DNA of 64,000 nt from Polyangiaceae bacterium. Its GTDB lineage: Bacteria; Myxococcota_A; Polyangia; Polyangiales; Polyangiaceae. The position numbers were made by a program, and so were the translations under genes. The notes beneath the pieces are model-generated. The model was given only the letters and a program-made list of their open reading frames with translations, searched no databases and was not told where the DNA came from. Of this stretch, positions 7,101-15,183 are shown piece after piece. The stretch lies in assembly GCA_013361525.1 (NCBI GenBank), contig JABFXY010000114.1, positions 1 through 64,000 of the forward strand. The letters run 5' to 3'. Position 1 is the first letter of the stretch. Every line of letters begins with the position of its first letter.

Positions 7101-9397
7101 AGGATCCGATCCAGGCCGCGAAGCGCGGTGAGGCTCGCAGCGTCGAGATCGAGCGCGGCCTCGTAGCGGCGGAACGCCTCCGGGAGGTTGTCGAGCTCGT
7201 TCTCGTACAGCTCGGCGATCTTGCAGATGGCTTCGACGCGAGCTTCGCCGCGGAGCGCTTCTGCGCGCCGCTCGAGGATCTTCGCGAGGCCTTCCTTGTC
7301 GTCGAGCTGCTTGTAGATGCGCGTGAGCGCCTCGCACGCAGCATCGTGGCCCGGATCCTCCGCGATGATTTGCTCGAAGAGATCACGGGCGCGGCCCGGA
7401 TCGTTGAGCTTCGTCTCGAGGAGATCCGCCGCCTCCGCCCGGTACGCGCGGGCGCGCTCGGGGGTGGGGGCGCGATCGGCGCGGCGCAGAAGCACCTGGC
7501 CGAGCTCGTTCCATTGTTGCGCGCGGCGATAGACGCCGGTCATGCCCGAGAGCGCTCCCTCGTTCGCCGGATCGATCGGCAGCACCGCCTGGAAACAAGG
7601 CAAGCCGAGGTCCGGTCGCGCGACCTTGTCGGAGTACCAATGACCGAGGCGGACGAAGAGAGACGCCTTTGTCTCCGGGGGCATCCGCGGATGGGTCGTG
7701 ACTTCGCTGAGGATCTGGAGCGCGTCGGCCCAGAGCTTCATGTCGGAGCCGGCAGCGCGCTCGAGATCGCCCGCGTACTCGTCGTTCTGGACCTCTTGCG
7801 CGAGCGCCTGCGCGTACGCGAAGACGCCTTGCTCGCGGTCGTCGAGCTCCCGAACGTACAGATGCCCGATCTGGTTCAGGCAACGCGCGCGCTCCGAATG
7901 GCTTTCGCTCTTTTCACTGCGCTCGAGGAGGGCCTCGATGAGCTCCTCGAATTTGCCCGCGCTCCGGCGCAGCTCTTCGAGGGCCGCTTGCGCGACCTCG
8001 TCGGCCGGGTCGAGCTCGCAGATCTGGGTGTAGAGCTCTTCGGCGCGATCGCTCTCTTTCGCGTTCTCGAGGATGCGAGCTGCGCGGAAGATGAGCGACT
8101 TCTTCGACTCGACGCCTTTGCTCCGCGCCTCGTCGCCTTCTTCGAGCTCGACCGACTCGGCGGCCATCGCGAATGCGTCCGCGACCTTCGTCGGATCGGC
8201 GCCCGACTCGATCGCCGACTCGAGCTCCATCGCCGCGTTGTGGTCGTTCGGATCCGCGACGAGGGCGTCGACCTTTGAATCGAAGTCCTCTTGCGAGATC
8301 TTCGCGGTGCCGGCGGGCTTGCCGACCGCGTCGAGCTCCGCGAGCACGGTCTTGACGCTCTTCGGGCGACGGTCCGGCGTCTTGTCGAGCAGGCGCGCGA
8401 CGATCTCGTCGATCTCCTTCGTGACCCAGCCGCGCGGCGCGACGCTCGACACCGGCGAGGGCGTGAGCGCGAGCTGCGCGGCGACGAGGTCCGCGCCCGT
8501 CGAGCCGGGGAACGGAGGCTTGCCGGAGAGGAGCTCGAAGATCAGCGTTCCGAAGGTGTAGATGTCGCTCGCGACGTCCGCCGGCTTGCCGCGAAGCTGC
8601 TCCGGGCTGGACGCGCGCAGCGGCCAAGTCTGGCCGAGGTCGCGTGCATTCGGAACGAGCCGATCCGCGCCGCCGTCGACGAGGATGGCGAGAGGAGCGC
8701 CGGCCATCGTGCGACCGACGAGGACGTTCTCGAGCTTCACGTTGCCGTGCGCGAGGCGTGCTTCGTGGAGAGCGCCGAGGGCGCCGAGGATGCCTCGAAC
8801 GAGCGGTCGCGCTTCGTTCAAGTGGAGGGCGCCGGACCGCGCGACGCGGGTCGCGAGGGGCTGCGCGTCACCGATCTTGTAGCCGACGTAGACGCGGCCA
8901 TCTTCGATGCCGACCTCCGTCCCTTCGGGGAGGCTCTCGTGTCGGACGCGGCCGATGAGCCGCGCCTGCGCGAGGAAGCGCCGAACCGCCGCGGAGTCCG
9001 TCGTCGCCGAGCCCTTGTAGACCTTGAGCGCGCGCTCGGTGTCGTCTTTGCGGGCGGCGAAGATCGTCGCGCGCGGGCCGTCGGCGATCTTTCGGGTGAT
9101 CGTATACCCGGCGAACGTCGAGCCGGCTTTCAGCTCCACGTCGGTCGATATGCCGGTGCGCTGAAGCTCCTTCACGCGCGGGTCGACATCCCCCCTCGAG
9201 CCAACCATCGCGTCGACCAAGGCCATCGTGGCCTGCGTCTCGACGCATCGCTCGACAAGCGCCTTCGCGAAGGACGCTTTCGAGGCCGTTCCACCTACCT
9301 CACCAGGGCTGAAGCTCAATAGGTCGCCGGACAGGGCGAGCAGCTCTTCCAACGAAAAGAGGCGCTCCAACTCGCCGCGCACGATCTCGATCGACAT
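4103..9397 (-). CDS. Giant TPR protein with N-terminal Ser/Thr pseudokinase domain
   Basis: 1764 residues, no signal peptide or membrane segment, so probably cytoplasmic. Residues 1-70 form a short helical module (ELERLFSLEELLALSGDLLSF). Residues about 95-370 are a Hanks-type kinase fold. The ATP-binding lysine is kept (ALKVYKG, K125), but the glycine loop is poor (KIADGPRATIF), HRD is replaced by HGN (217-219, HGNVKLEN) so the catalytic Asp is lost, and DFG is DGG (241-243). The C-lobe landmark SPEQLRGKPADVASDIYTFG is present. From about 390 to 1600 it is built of tandem TPR-like helical repeats (ELDPADEVAQAALEELRR, LDPKHTGALESLANV). It probably acts as a scaffold. The ATG has a strong GGAGGA site. 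Confidence 0.88.
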   Translation of the reverse strand: MSIEIVRGELERLFSLEELLALSGDLLSFSPGEVGGTASKASFAKALVERCVETQATMALVDAMVGSRGDVDPRVKELQRTGISTDVELKAGSTFAGYTITRKIADGPRATIFAARKDDTERALKVYKGSATTDSAAVRRFLAQARLIGRVRHESLPEGTEVGIEDGRVYVGYKIGDAQPLATRVARSGALHLNEARPLVRGILGALGALHEARLAHGNVKLENVLVGRTMAGAPLAILVDGGADRLVPNARDLGQTWPLRASSPEQLRGKPADVASDIYTFGTLIFELLSGKPPFPGSTGADLVAAQLALTPSPVSSVAPRGWVTKEIDEIVARLLDKTPDRRPKSVKTVLAELDAVGKPAGTAKISQEDFDSKVDALVADPNDHNAAMELESAIESGADPTKVADAFAMAAESVELEEGDEARSKGVESKKSLIFRAARILENAKESDRAEELYTQICELDPADEVAQAALEELRRSAGKFEELIEALLERSEKSESHSERARCLNQIGHLYVRELDDREQGVFAYAQALAQEVQNDEYAGDLERAAGSDMKLWADALQILSEVTTHPRMPPETKASLFVRLGHWYSDKVARPDLGLPCFQAVLPIDPANEGALSGMTGVYRRAQQWNELGQVLLRRADRAPTPERARAYRAEAADLLETKLNDPGRARDLFEQIIAEDPGHDAACEALTRIYKQLDDKEGLAKILERRAEALRGEARVEAICKIAELYENELDNLPEAFRRYEAALDLDAASLTALRGLDRILNRQGRYGELLEVLERQLKVAATPRQKINLLERMAGVYEEEFLDHVKAAETLERVLELDPSHAATLASLLRHYRALDRWEDVVTGHEKMLKLITDDKTRIDALLSMGRVLVEQIGSPQRAQKIYERVLELDPKHTGALESLANVRVATGDADAALSAVEALASKAEKADQKSDLWVRAAKMLEDKGDKDGAIERYKAALDALPSNTAAAHALRQAYLARGDAASAVELITREIETSDGKIGKARLYGEMALLLRDKVRDTTRAADAAKKAVDLDPTSLPGHMVTGDIAFEAGRFIEASKSYENVVGRADTMNKTDAQRVLMRYMESLAKTGSSEKAKGQVELLLKLAPDAADAVAAAARVHLDAGDHKRAATLYADVLERFDDKLTMRARADALIGLGTARLHLGELDAAVPALSEASDLDPESNAPLELLAKVYEKKGDWEELIRMKTRGLDALTGEARTSLLLEIGDIYSAKLNDRTRASKSYVAALDERPEDRKVLTKLMQLYSEEKDWSRLVDIVLKLASMVSDAKQKAKYLHTAAIVAGRQMGELERAAKFYDDVLELDPSLEKALVEAIDVRSQLNDHEGVERLVKIQLDQATDLADRDKMLASFDKLAALYRDKLGWTTEAIDAYEAAQTLDPDNTERNEILAALYASDPAQYLDKAVAAQRPILRKNPNKPEGYRLLRKLYTEAKQADAAWCLCQALVCLNLAEPDEERFYRRMRPEGPAAAQSRLGNDEWDLLMHPDADPLVTQIFQLIEPAVLKRNGQPLEALGYQAAYALDLIRHPYPMSQTLYYAAGVLGMDPPPTFQNPEDPSGLAFLHAHTPGIVLGQAALALELPTQPAAFVAARHLTYYRQGLYIRQIVPTGTGLRAWLFAAIRLVVPAFPVAPELEGPVGENIATLEKALAGPVREQLVSAVTKLLQAGAIDLKKWVAGVDLSADRAGLILANDLELALELLRAGDGDGGVANRERNKELLLFSVSEEFFTIRKALGINIDA

Positions 9398-9486
9398 GTT
9401 CCTCCGTGACGCCGGGATTCTCGGGGCGCCAGATGTTACGTTGTTCGTGCCTTATGTCGACAACGGTTGGAGGCGGCAACATCAGA

Positions 9487-10446
9487 ATGGGTCAGGCTCT
9501 TCGCCCGAGCGCGTCAAGCGCACCGGCGTCGGGTGCCGAGCGTCGGATTCGGCGCAGCGCGTCTTGGCGAGGCCTGCGTTGGTTGGGCTTACTCACCATG
9601 GTGGGCTTGGGTGCGCTCGGTCCTTCGGGCTGCGCGTCCAGCGGCGCAGCGCAGATCGAGACGATCCACACGGTTCCGCCGTTCGTCCTGACGGTCGACG
9701 ACCTCGTGGCGAGGGTTCGACGCTCGAGTCGAGACCTCGCCGTGAGCACCGAAGGTCTGTACGTCGTCGGCGTTCTGGTGAAGCGCGGTCAACCGTGCGA
9801 TTTGATAACGCCCCAGCCCGTCGTTGCGCCTGGCGGGTCGGGGACCGCACGTCCGACCGGTCCGTATGGCGCGCCGCCTTATGGCGCCGCCCCGACCCCG
9901 ACCCCGACTCCGTATGCACCGGCGCCTGCGCCCTACGGCGCGACGCAAACGCAAGCACCCTACGCGCCGCCGCCTGCTCCGTATGGGCAAGCTCCCTATG
10001 GACAAGGTTCTCCGTACGGCCAGGCGCCCTACGGCCAGTCTCCGTACGGGCCGCAAGTCGCGCCGTACGGGGCGCCTCCCGCGCAATACGTCCCCGCGCC
10101 GGCCGCTCCGTATCAGCAGCCGAACGCGACGCCCTACGGGCAAGCTCCGTACGCCAACTATGTGCCTCCCGCTGGTCCTGCGGTGAACGGCGGCGCGGGT
10201 TTGCACCCCGGCAATGGTCGACCGCAAACGGTCTACATCCCGCCGAGCGATTGCTCCAAAGGCGACGCCGCCCACGTCTTCGCGACCTCGCGTGAAGGAG
10301 GGCAGAAGATTCACGTCGTCCTCAACGAGACGGCCCCGCTCGAAGTCGGCGCGACCTACGTTCTGTCTGGCACGGCCGAGATGGCGCCCAACGTTCCGGG
10401 GCGCTGGTTGTTCCGCGGTCAGCTGCTCGCGCGCGTCGAGCGCTGA
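9487..10446 (+). CDS. Predicted lipoprotein with Pro-Tyr-Gly-rich repeat inserted in a small beta-domain
   Basis: About 319 residues. A basic N-terminus and hydrophobic segment (RWLGLLTMVGLGAL) lead to the lipobox GPSGC. Next comes a conserved-looking segment ending YVVGVLVKRGQPC. Then about 100 residues consist almost wholly of P, Y, G, A and Q, with repeated PYGQ and PYGAP units (roughly bases 9860-10160). The C-terminal 75 residues (SDCSKGDAAHVF... LEVGATYVLSGTAE...GRWLFRGQLLARVE) look like the rest of an OB-type beta-barrel. The repeat appears to be inserted in a surface loop between two cysteines. Start choice: ATG 9487 has GGAGG 12 bases upstream; ATG 9454 is possible. Divergent from the pseudokinase gene. 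Function unknown. Confidence 0.75.
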   Translation: MGQALRPSASSAPASGAERRIRRSASWRGLRWLGLLTMVGLGALGPSGCASSGAAQIETIHTVPPFVLTVDDLVARVRRSSRDLAVSTEGLYVVGVLVKRGQPCDLITPQPVVAPGGSGTARPTGPYGAPPYGAAPTPTPTPYAPAPAPYGATQTQAPYAPPPAPYGQAPYGQGSPYGQAPYGQSPYGPQVAPYGAPPAQYVPAPAAPYQQPNATPYGQAPYANYVPPAGPAVNGGAGLHPGNGRPQTVYIPPSDCSKGDAAHVFATSREGGQKIHVVLNETAPLEVGATYVLSGTAEMAPNVPGRWLFRGQLLARVER

Positions 10447-10472
10447 CGCGTTTCCGATTCGTTACCGGTTCG

Positions 10473-11060
10473 TCACTCGCCCGCCTCGGCGTCGGTCGCC
10501 CGGCGGGGCTCGTAAGCGAGGATCGTCACGCCGGAGTCGAGCGTCTCGGTTCGGAGGTGGCGGAGCGAAAAGCGCTCTTTGACGTTCGCGAACAAGGGTG
10601 TTCCGGCGCCGAGGACGACTGGATTCACGATGACGCGCCACTCGTCGACGAGGCCGGCGGCGCGCACGGCGGAGATGATCCCGGCGCCGCCGAAGACCAT
10701 CACGTTCTTTTTTGCCTTCTCTTTCACCGTGCGAAGGTCCTCGACGTCCCGCGCAATCGTGGTGTTGTTCCACGTCGCGCGCGCCAGCGTTCGGGAGAGA
10801 ACCACCTTCGGCAGGGTGTTCATCGTCTTCGCAAAAGCCTGCTGGGACGAGGATTGTTTCGGGTCGGTCTCCGCGGCGGGCCAATAGGCAATCATCATTT
10901 CGTAGGAGACGCGGCCGAACAACATCGTGTCGGTCTCGGCGAGCATTTCTTCGCAATAACGCGTGAACCCCGGCGACTCGATGTTCCAGTCGAGCGCGCG
11001 GCCCGGTCCTTCGATGTAATTGTCGATGCTGGTCATCATGGAGACGATCATTCGAGACAT
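10473..11060 (-). CDS. Dihydrofolate reductase-family (RibD C-terminal-like) protein
   Basis: 195 residues of the DHFR-like/RibD_C fold, as in B. subtilis YyaP and YwjB. It begins RMIVSMMTSIDNYIEG and carries the nucleotide-site segments DTMLFGRVSYEMM and KNVMVFGGAGIISAVR, followed by LVDEWRVIVNPVVLGAG. An NADPH-dependent reductase is expected, but family members near ECF sigma factors rarely have a known substrate. The ATG is preceded by GGAGGAAC. It lies downstream of, and on the same strand as, the ECF sigma factor at 11230-12198. Such pairs are common and suggest co-regulation, but 169 bases of repeats and inverted repeats separate them. Confidence 0.9.
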   Translation of the reverse strand: MSRMIVSMMTSIDNYIEGPGRALDWNIESPGFTRYCEEMLAETDTMLFGRVSYEMMIAYWPAAETDPKQSSSQQAFAKTMNTLPKVVLSRTLARATWNNTTIARDVEDLRTVKEKAKKNVMVFGGAGIISAVRAAGLVDEWRVIVNPVVLGAGTPLFANVKERFSLRHLRTETLDSGVTILAYEPRRATDAEAGE

Positions 11061-11093
11061 GGCAGTTCCTCCGTGGCGCTTAAGAGTGATAGT

Positions 11094-11121
11094 GGCTACG
11101 GACTACAGGCTACGGACTACA
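11094..11121. repeat. Two perfect tandem copies of a 14-base unit
   Basis: GGCTACGGACTACA occurs twice head-to-tail (11094-11107 and 11108-11121), followed by GG. It lies between the DHFR-like gene and the ECF sigma gene. No function is evident. Confidence 0.7.
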
Positions 11122-11124
11122 GGT

Positions 11125-11211
11125 TTCAGACCCAGATTTCGAAATGACAAGCTATGGGCTTACCGAGGGGGCTTCTGCCCTGTGGTCTGAAGCGCAGAGC
11201 CTGAAGCCCAT
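11125..11211. other. Interleaved inverted repeats in the spacer (pseudoknot-like layout)
   Basis: TTCAGACC (11125-11132) pairs with GGTCTGAA (11184-11191), and ATGGGCTT (11154-11161) pairs with AAGCCCAT (11204-11211). The arms alternate A1-B1-A2-B2, the order of an H-type pseudoknot if transcribed. Two 8-bp pairs in 90 bases could be partly chance. Confidence 0.35.
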
Positions 11212-11229
11212 TGCCCGCTCCGTCATGCC

Positions 11230-12198
11230 TTACCAATAGCGATAGCCGTTGACGCAAAAGGGGACGTCGAGCTCGCGCGCGACCTCGGCGATGACATCCG
11301 GCGTGAAGAAGTAATTGCGAAGGCGCGTGATGTGGTCACCCTGGACGTCGAGGCGCGCGACGGCGCGGACGACGTCGCCGTCCGTGTGTCGATACCAGAA
11401 CAGGAGCACCGGCTCGCCACGGTGAATGCGGATCTCGGTGCGCGGCGCGCCGCCTTCGTATCCCTCGAGGTACTTTTCCCCTACGCCACCTCGCTCGTCG
11501 AGCGTGAGCGGCGAGAGCATCCCGGCGAACGAGCCGCTGTACGGGTCGCGCGCCTCTTCCGGGCCGTATTCGGTCACGACCCCGACGATCTCGACGAGGC
11601 TCGTATCGAGCAGGAGCGCGGTCATGCGGTCGATGTCGCGTGCGTTGAACGCCGCGCAGAACGCGTCGAGCGCCGCAGGGGTTGCGACGCGGGGCTGGTC
11701 GCTTTCGTTTTCGGTGAGCTTGCCTCGACCACGGTGGAGGGCGGCCTTGACCGCTCCGGGTGTGGTCGACAGCGCCATCGCGACCTCCTCGAGCGACAGG
11801 TCGAACACGTCTTTGAGCACGACCGCTGCTCGCTCTTGAGGCGAGAGCTTGCCGATGAGGGTCCCCGCGGCCTCGCGGGTCACGCGTGGATCCGGCGCGT
11901 GGGTCGCAGCCTGCGGCTCGCCGATGTCCCGCGCGCGTCGCGCCCTGTCGATCCACAGGTTGGAAGCGACGCGGAAGAGCCAAGCGCGCGGATTCGGGGG
12001 CGGAGCGTGATGGTGTGTCCCCAACGTGACGAACGCGCGGGCGAGCGTGTCTTGGGCCAGGTCTTCCGCGTCCCACGGGTTCTTCGTGAGGTAACGGCAA
12101 TACCGATAAAGCTCGGGCCGAAGTGGCTCGAAGGCGTCGAGGAAGTCGTGCCACGAGCTCTTGACGGTCGCGGACAAGGTGCGGAGCGGTTCGGTCAC
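11230..12198 (-). CDS. ECF-family RNA polymerase sigma factor with SnoaL-like C-terminal domain
   Basis: 322 residues. Region 2 is clear (FEPLRPELYRYCRYLTKNPWDAEDLAQDTLARAF, then NPRAWLFRVASNLWIDRARR). Region 4 follows (KLSPQERAAVVLKDVFDLSLEEVAMALSTTPGAVKAALHRGRGKL). From about residue 185 a SnoaL/NTF2-like domain begins (ALDAFCAAFNARDIDRMTALLLDTSLVEIVG). These C-terminal domains replace a classical anti-sigma factor and modulate activity in the families studied. The GTG at 12198 starts right at the conserved N-terminus. The DHFR-like gene downstream is a plausible target or partner. Confidence 0.92.
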   Translation of the reverse strand: MTEPLRTLSATVKSSWHDFLDAFEPLRPELYRYCRYLTKNPWDAEDLAQDTLARAFVTLGTHHHAPPPNPRAWLFRVASNLWIDRARRARDIGEPQAATHAPDPRVTREAAGTLIGKLSPQERAAVVLKDVFDLSLEEVAMALSTTPGAVKAALHRGRGKLTENESDQPRVATPAALDAFCAAFNARDIDRMTALLLDTSLVEIVGVVTEYGPEEARDPYSGSFAGMLSPLTLDERGGVGEKYLEGYEGGAPRTEIRIHRGEPVLLFWYRHTDGDVVRAVARLDVQGDHITRLRNYFFTPDVIAEVARELDVPFCVNGYRYW

Positions 12199-12275
12199 GC
12201 GAGAGAAACGTAGCGGGCTTTCTCGAAGATACGGGCCGCCGAAGTTTTTTTTCGGAGTACCATCGGCGCGCGCGG

Positions 12276-13130
12276 ATGGCCGTGTCGCGGAACACCGGAA
12301 TCAGCATGTCGAGGCCCCTGGGCGTGGGCGCTGTTCTGCTGATGGCGCTCGCAGCGGCTGGCTGCCTCCTGCCGTCGTTCGACGATCTCGGCTGCGACGG
12401 TAGCTGCGGGGGCTCCGGCTCGGGCGGCTCCGGCAACGGCGGATCTGCGAGCGCACCTTGTGGCGTCGACGGGGTCTTGATCGACGGCCCGGGCGACACG
12501 CCGTATTGCATCGGCAAGACGGAGGTCACCCTCCTTCGCTATTGCGAGTTTCTCGATGCGGTCGTCGACGAGGTCGAGCTCGAGCGGCCCGCCGTCTGCG
12601 ATTGGGAGACCTTCGAGGAGCTCACCGAGTGTTTGGTCACCGACGACGACATTTGCGCGGCGATCAACCAGACGTGCAACGACCCTGGACACGAAAACGG
12701 CCACCTGCCCGCCGTCGGCATGGATTGGTGTGGCGCCGCGATGTTTTGCCTCTGGGATGGCAAACGTCTTTGCGGAAGAGTGGGCGGCGGCCACGATGAC
12801 GATCCGCTGCGCTCCGAGTGGGTCGGCGCGTGCAAACCGACGACGGAAACGCCCGAATGCAGCGACAGCGGCTGTGTCGACTACCTCGACACCGAGGGCG
12901 CCGGCAGCACGTGTGAAGGCGGCGTCGAGGGCCTCTTCAACATGGTCGGCAACGTCTCCGAGTGGGTCGACAACTGTGAGGGCACGAGCGGCGTGAGCGA
13001 CTACTGCGAACCGCGTGGCGGCGACTGCTTCGAGGGCCCGGCGGAAGCGACGTGCTCCACCGTGTCAGCGCCGCGCCCCCGTCGCGGCGAAGGTGCATCG
13101 CTGGGGCTGCGCTGCTGCTGGGATCCTTGA
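12276..13130 (+). CDS. Lipoprotein with formylglycine-generating-enzyme-like (sulfatase-modifying factor) domain
   Basis: 284 residues. The signal MSRPLGVGAVLLMALAAAGC has a good lipobox, followed by a Gly/Ser tether (GGSGSGGSGNGG). The rest resembles the FGE-sulfatase fold: a 'YCIGKTEVT' opening, LPAVGMDWCGAAMFCLWDGKRLCG, then the hallmark GLFNMVGNVSEWVDNC, ending GLRCCWDP. Genuine FGE converts a sulfatase cysteine to formylglycine, but many secreted homologues in this phylum are cysteine-rich binding proteins with no shown catalysis, so enzyme activity should not be assumed. ATG 12306, directly before the signal peptide, is a possible start; neither start has a clear ribosome-binding site. 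Divergent from the ECF sigma gene. Confidence 0.82.
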   Translation: MAVSRNTGISMSRPLGVGAVLLMALAAAGCLLPSFDDLGCDGSCGGSGSGGSGNGGSASAPCGVDGVLIDGPGDTPYCIGKTEVTLLRYCEFLDAVVDEVELERPAVCDWETFEELTECLVTDDDICAAINQTCNDPGHENGHLPAVGMDWCGAAMFCLWDGKRLCGRVGGGHDDDPLRSEWVGACKPTTETPECSDSGCVDYLDTEGAGSTCEGGVEGLFNMVGNVSEWVDNCEGTSGVSDYCEPRGGDCFEGPAEATCSTVSAPRPRRGEGASLGLRCCWDP

Positions 13131-13152
13131 GCGCTTTGCGGCGTCCCAAAGC

Positions 13153-13288
13153 AACCGCGAAGGCGCGAAGGGCAGAAAAAGCGCACAAAGGATTTCAGGA
13201 GCGCGCTCGGACGCCAACGCCGTTCGCGCAAGCACGCCAGCTTCTTCCTCCTTGGCGCGCTCCTTCTCCACTTTGCGCCTTCGCGGTT
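13153..13288. repeat. Long imperfect inverted repeat, copy B (AACCGC...GCGGTT family)
   Basis: The left arm begins AACCGCGAAGGCGCGAAGGG and contains GGGCAGAAAAAGCGC; the right arm in reverse complement begins AACCGCGAAGGCGCAAAGTG and continues with GAGAAGGAGCGCGC. The centre is longer than in copies A and C. It occupies most of the 289-base spacer between the FGE-like gene and the cytochrome lipoprotein gene; nothing else is visible there. Confidence 0.8.
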
Positions 13289-13419
13289 TGTCTTTCTTCA
13301 ACGGCGGGTGGAGGGGTGACCTCGCGTGTCACCCCCCATGTCATCCCAAGACATGTGTCCTCCCGCGTCGTCGCGATCCGACGGATCCGAGGCTTTGACG
13401 GGCTGGCCTCGGGATTGCC

Positions 13420-15162
13420 ATGCCCGCCGGCATGGCTTGGATGCGCAAGGCAGCCTGGGTCCTCGCACTCGTCGTCGCTTCCGGCTGCGAGTCCCCGAGC
13501 GATCCTCCGCCCGATGACGAATCGCCGGACGTCACGGAGCTCGCGTTGCCCTTCGAAGTGCTCGGGGCGCCGGGAGCTTCGCGGACCATCGCATTCGATC
13601 TCGACGAAGACGATCCCGCGCTCGCGTCCGGCGCGACGCTCGCGCTCACGATTCACAACATCGTCGAGGCCGATTGCACGACACTCCAGATCAACGACGC
13701 CGAGCCCATCGACCTCGGCGACGAAGCGCTCCCGTTCGCGCAGGCGGGCGGCGAGATCGCGCAGGGCGTCGTCGAGATCGATGCGTCGGCGCTCGTCTCG
13801 GGGCGCAACCGGCTGGTATTCAGTTATACGCGGCAGGTCGCCGGCATCTCCGGGTTTCGCCTTCTCGATGCTGCATTGAATACCGAAGAGGGCGAGGTGC
13901 CGTTGCTCGTCGAAGGTGCCCTTATTCCCGTTTCCACCTCGACCGAGGCGGACGCGATCGAGCGGGGACGCCGGTATTTCCGAGAAGAGAGCCGCGACGG
14001 GGGGCCCACGTGCGGCCGCTGTCACGCGAGCGGCGGCGAGGATCTGCCCTATTTCGATTTCTCCGATCACTCCGTCGTGGAGCGCGCGATGTTTCACGAG
14101 TTCACGCGCGAGGAATCCGAAGACATCGTCAGCTATCTCCGATCGCTGGACGTGCCGCGGCTGGGCAAGGTTTACGACCCGCCCTTCCAACCGGGTAAAG
14201 CCAATGTGACATCGGCCGGCGCGGGGCTCGTCGCCGTGTTGCCGGACGACGCTGCGTTCGCTGCCGAGCTATCGTCCGCGCCGCTCTTCGAGGATGTCGT
14301 TGCTTGGGATTGGGCGGCCTCGGTCGACACGCACGAGCTCGCGGCGCCCATTCAGATGCCGACTTGGTTTCGGTGGTTGCCCCGCGAGCTTCACGACGAG
14401 TGGTTCGACGACGAGCTTCTCGCGAGCGAGGCCGCGCTCGACGCCGACCCGTCGCTCGCGAACGCGCGCGCTTTCATGGATGACGCCGTCCGGCGCGGAA
14501 AGGAGCTGATGGTTCTCGAAGGCGACCATCACGCCCGCATCGATCTGCTCCGGTTCGCGGCGGTCAAATTGTGGGATTGGTCGCGCAAGCAAGGATTCGA
14601 GGAGCCCCATCATGGTTTTCCGGACGGCGCGCCGCCCTATCCCTACGAAGTCGGTTTTGCCTTCTTCGAGGCTCTGAAAGAGGGGCGTGAGATCGAAGGG
14701 GGAGGCTCGAAGGTGCTCGCCTGGTGGTGGCTGCAATTCGTGGTCGACCCGGGGCGCGGGCACTCCAACGGCGTCCGACCCCTCAACTACGAAGACGTGC
14801 AGACCGCCGCCGTGCTCGCGGGGGCGGGAATTGCGCAGCTCGGCTTCATTCATTTGCTCGGCTCTTGGGAAGAGTCGCGCGGCGAGATGGTCGCCGAAAT
14901 GGGAACCGAGAAAGGCCCCGTTCGATTGCTCGACTCGATGATGGTGTCGATGCCGGCCCTCCAACGTGAAATGGTGATTCGCCGATTCCTTCGACAAGAG
15001 ACGGTTTTTCTGCAAGGCGGAGGGGCGCTCACCGAATTGCACCACGCGAAGCTCGCCATCGCGTGGGAGAACGGCTGCGCCGAGATCGACAGCGCAGTAC
15101 GCGCGTCGATCCGCGCCGCAGCTCCCGAAGAAGTCCAAGCCGACTTGTCGGCCTGTCCCTGA
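13420..15162 (+). CDS. Secreted mono-haem cytochrome c lipoprotein of unknown role
   Basis: 580 residues. The signal peptide MRKAAWVLALVVASGC ends in a lipobox and an acidic tether follows. A beta-rich domain (about 35-155) precedes a single haem c site, CGRCH, within RYFREESRDGGPTCGRCHASGG. The remaining 380 residues are largely helical and unlike any family I can name, with PTWFRWLPRELHDEWFDD and WSRKQGFEEPHHGFPDG as distinctive stretches. ATG 13441 would place the signal peptide exactly at the N-terminus and is an alternative. It probably acts at the envelope in electron transfer. The G8-domain lipoprotein follows 21 bases later on the same strand, so the two may form an operon. Confidence 0.75.
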   Translation: MPAGMAWMRKAAWVLALVVASGCESPSDPPPDDESPDVTELALPFEVLGAPGASRTIAFDLDEDDPALASGATLALTIHNIVEADCTTLQINDAEPIDLGDEALPFAQAGGEIAQGVVEIDASALVSGRNRLVFSYTRQVAGISGFRLLDAALNTEEGEVPLLVEGALIPVSTSTEADAIERGRRYFREESRDGGPTCGRCHASGGEDLPYFDFSDHSVVERAMFHEFTREESEDIVSYLRSLDVPRLGKVYDPPFQPGKANVTSAGAGLVAVLPDDAAFAAELSSAPLFEDVVAWDWAASVDTHELAAPIQMPTWFRWLPRELHDEWFDDELLASEAALDADPSLANARAFMDDAVRRGKELMVLEGDHHARIDLLRFAAVKLWDWSRKQGFEEPHHGFPDGAPPYPYEVGFAFFEALKEGREIEGGGSKVLAWWWLQFVVDPGRGHSNGVRPLNYEDVQTAAVLAGAGIAQLGFIHLLGSWEESRGEMVAEMGTEKGPVRLLDSMMVSMPALQREMVIRRFLRQETVFLQGGGALTELHHAKLAIAWENGCAEIDSAVRASIRAAAPEEVQADLSACP

Positions 15163-15183
15163 CCCGATCCATCCGGAGGATGC

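Noticed and set aside
4064..8278. A 1404-residue open frame on the plus strand, antisense to the TPR-pseudokinase gene
   Set aside because: It is an artefact of GC-rich codon use opposite a long gene. It has almost only R, L, E, V, A and D, no domain, and no ribosome-binding site.
12276..13130. Active formylglycine-generating enzyme
   Set aside because: The fold marks are clear but the catalytic cysteine pair could not be placed with confidence and no sulfatase gene lies nearby, so only an FGE-like domain is claimed.
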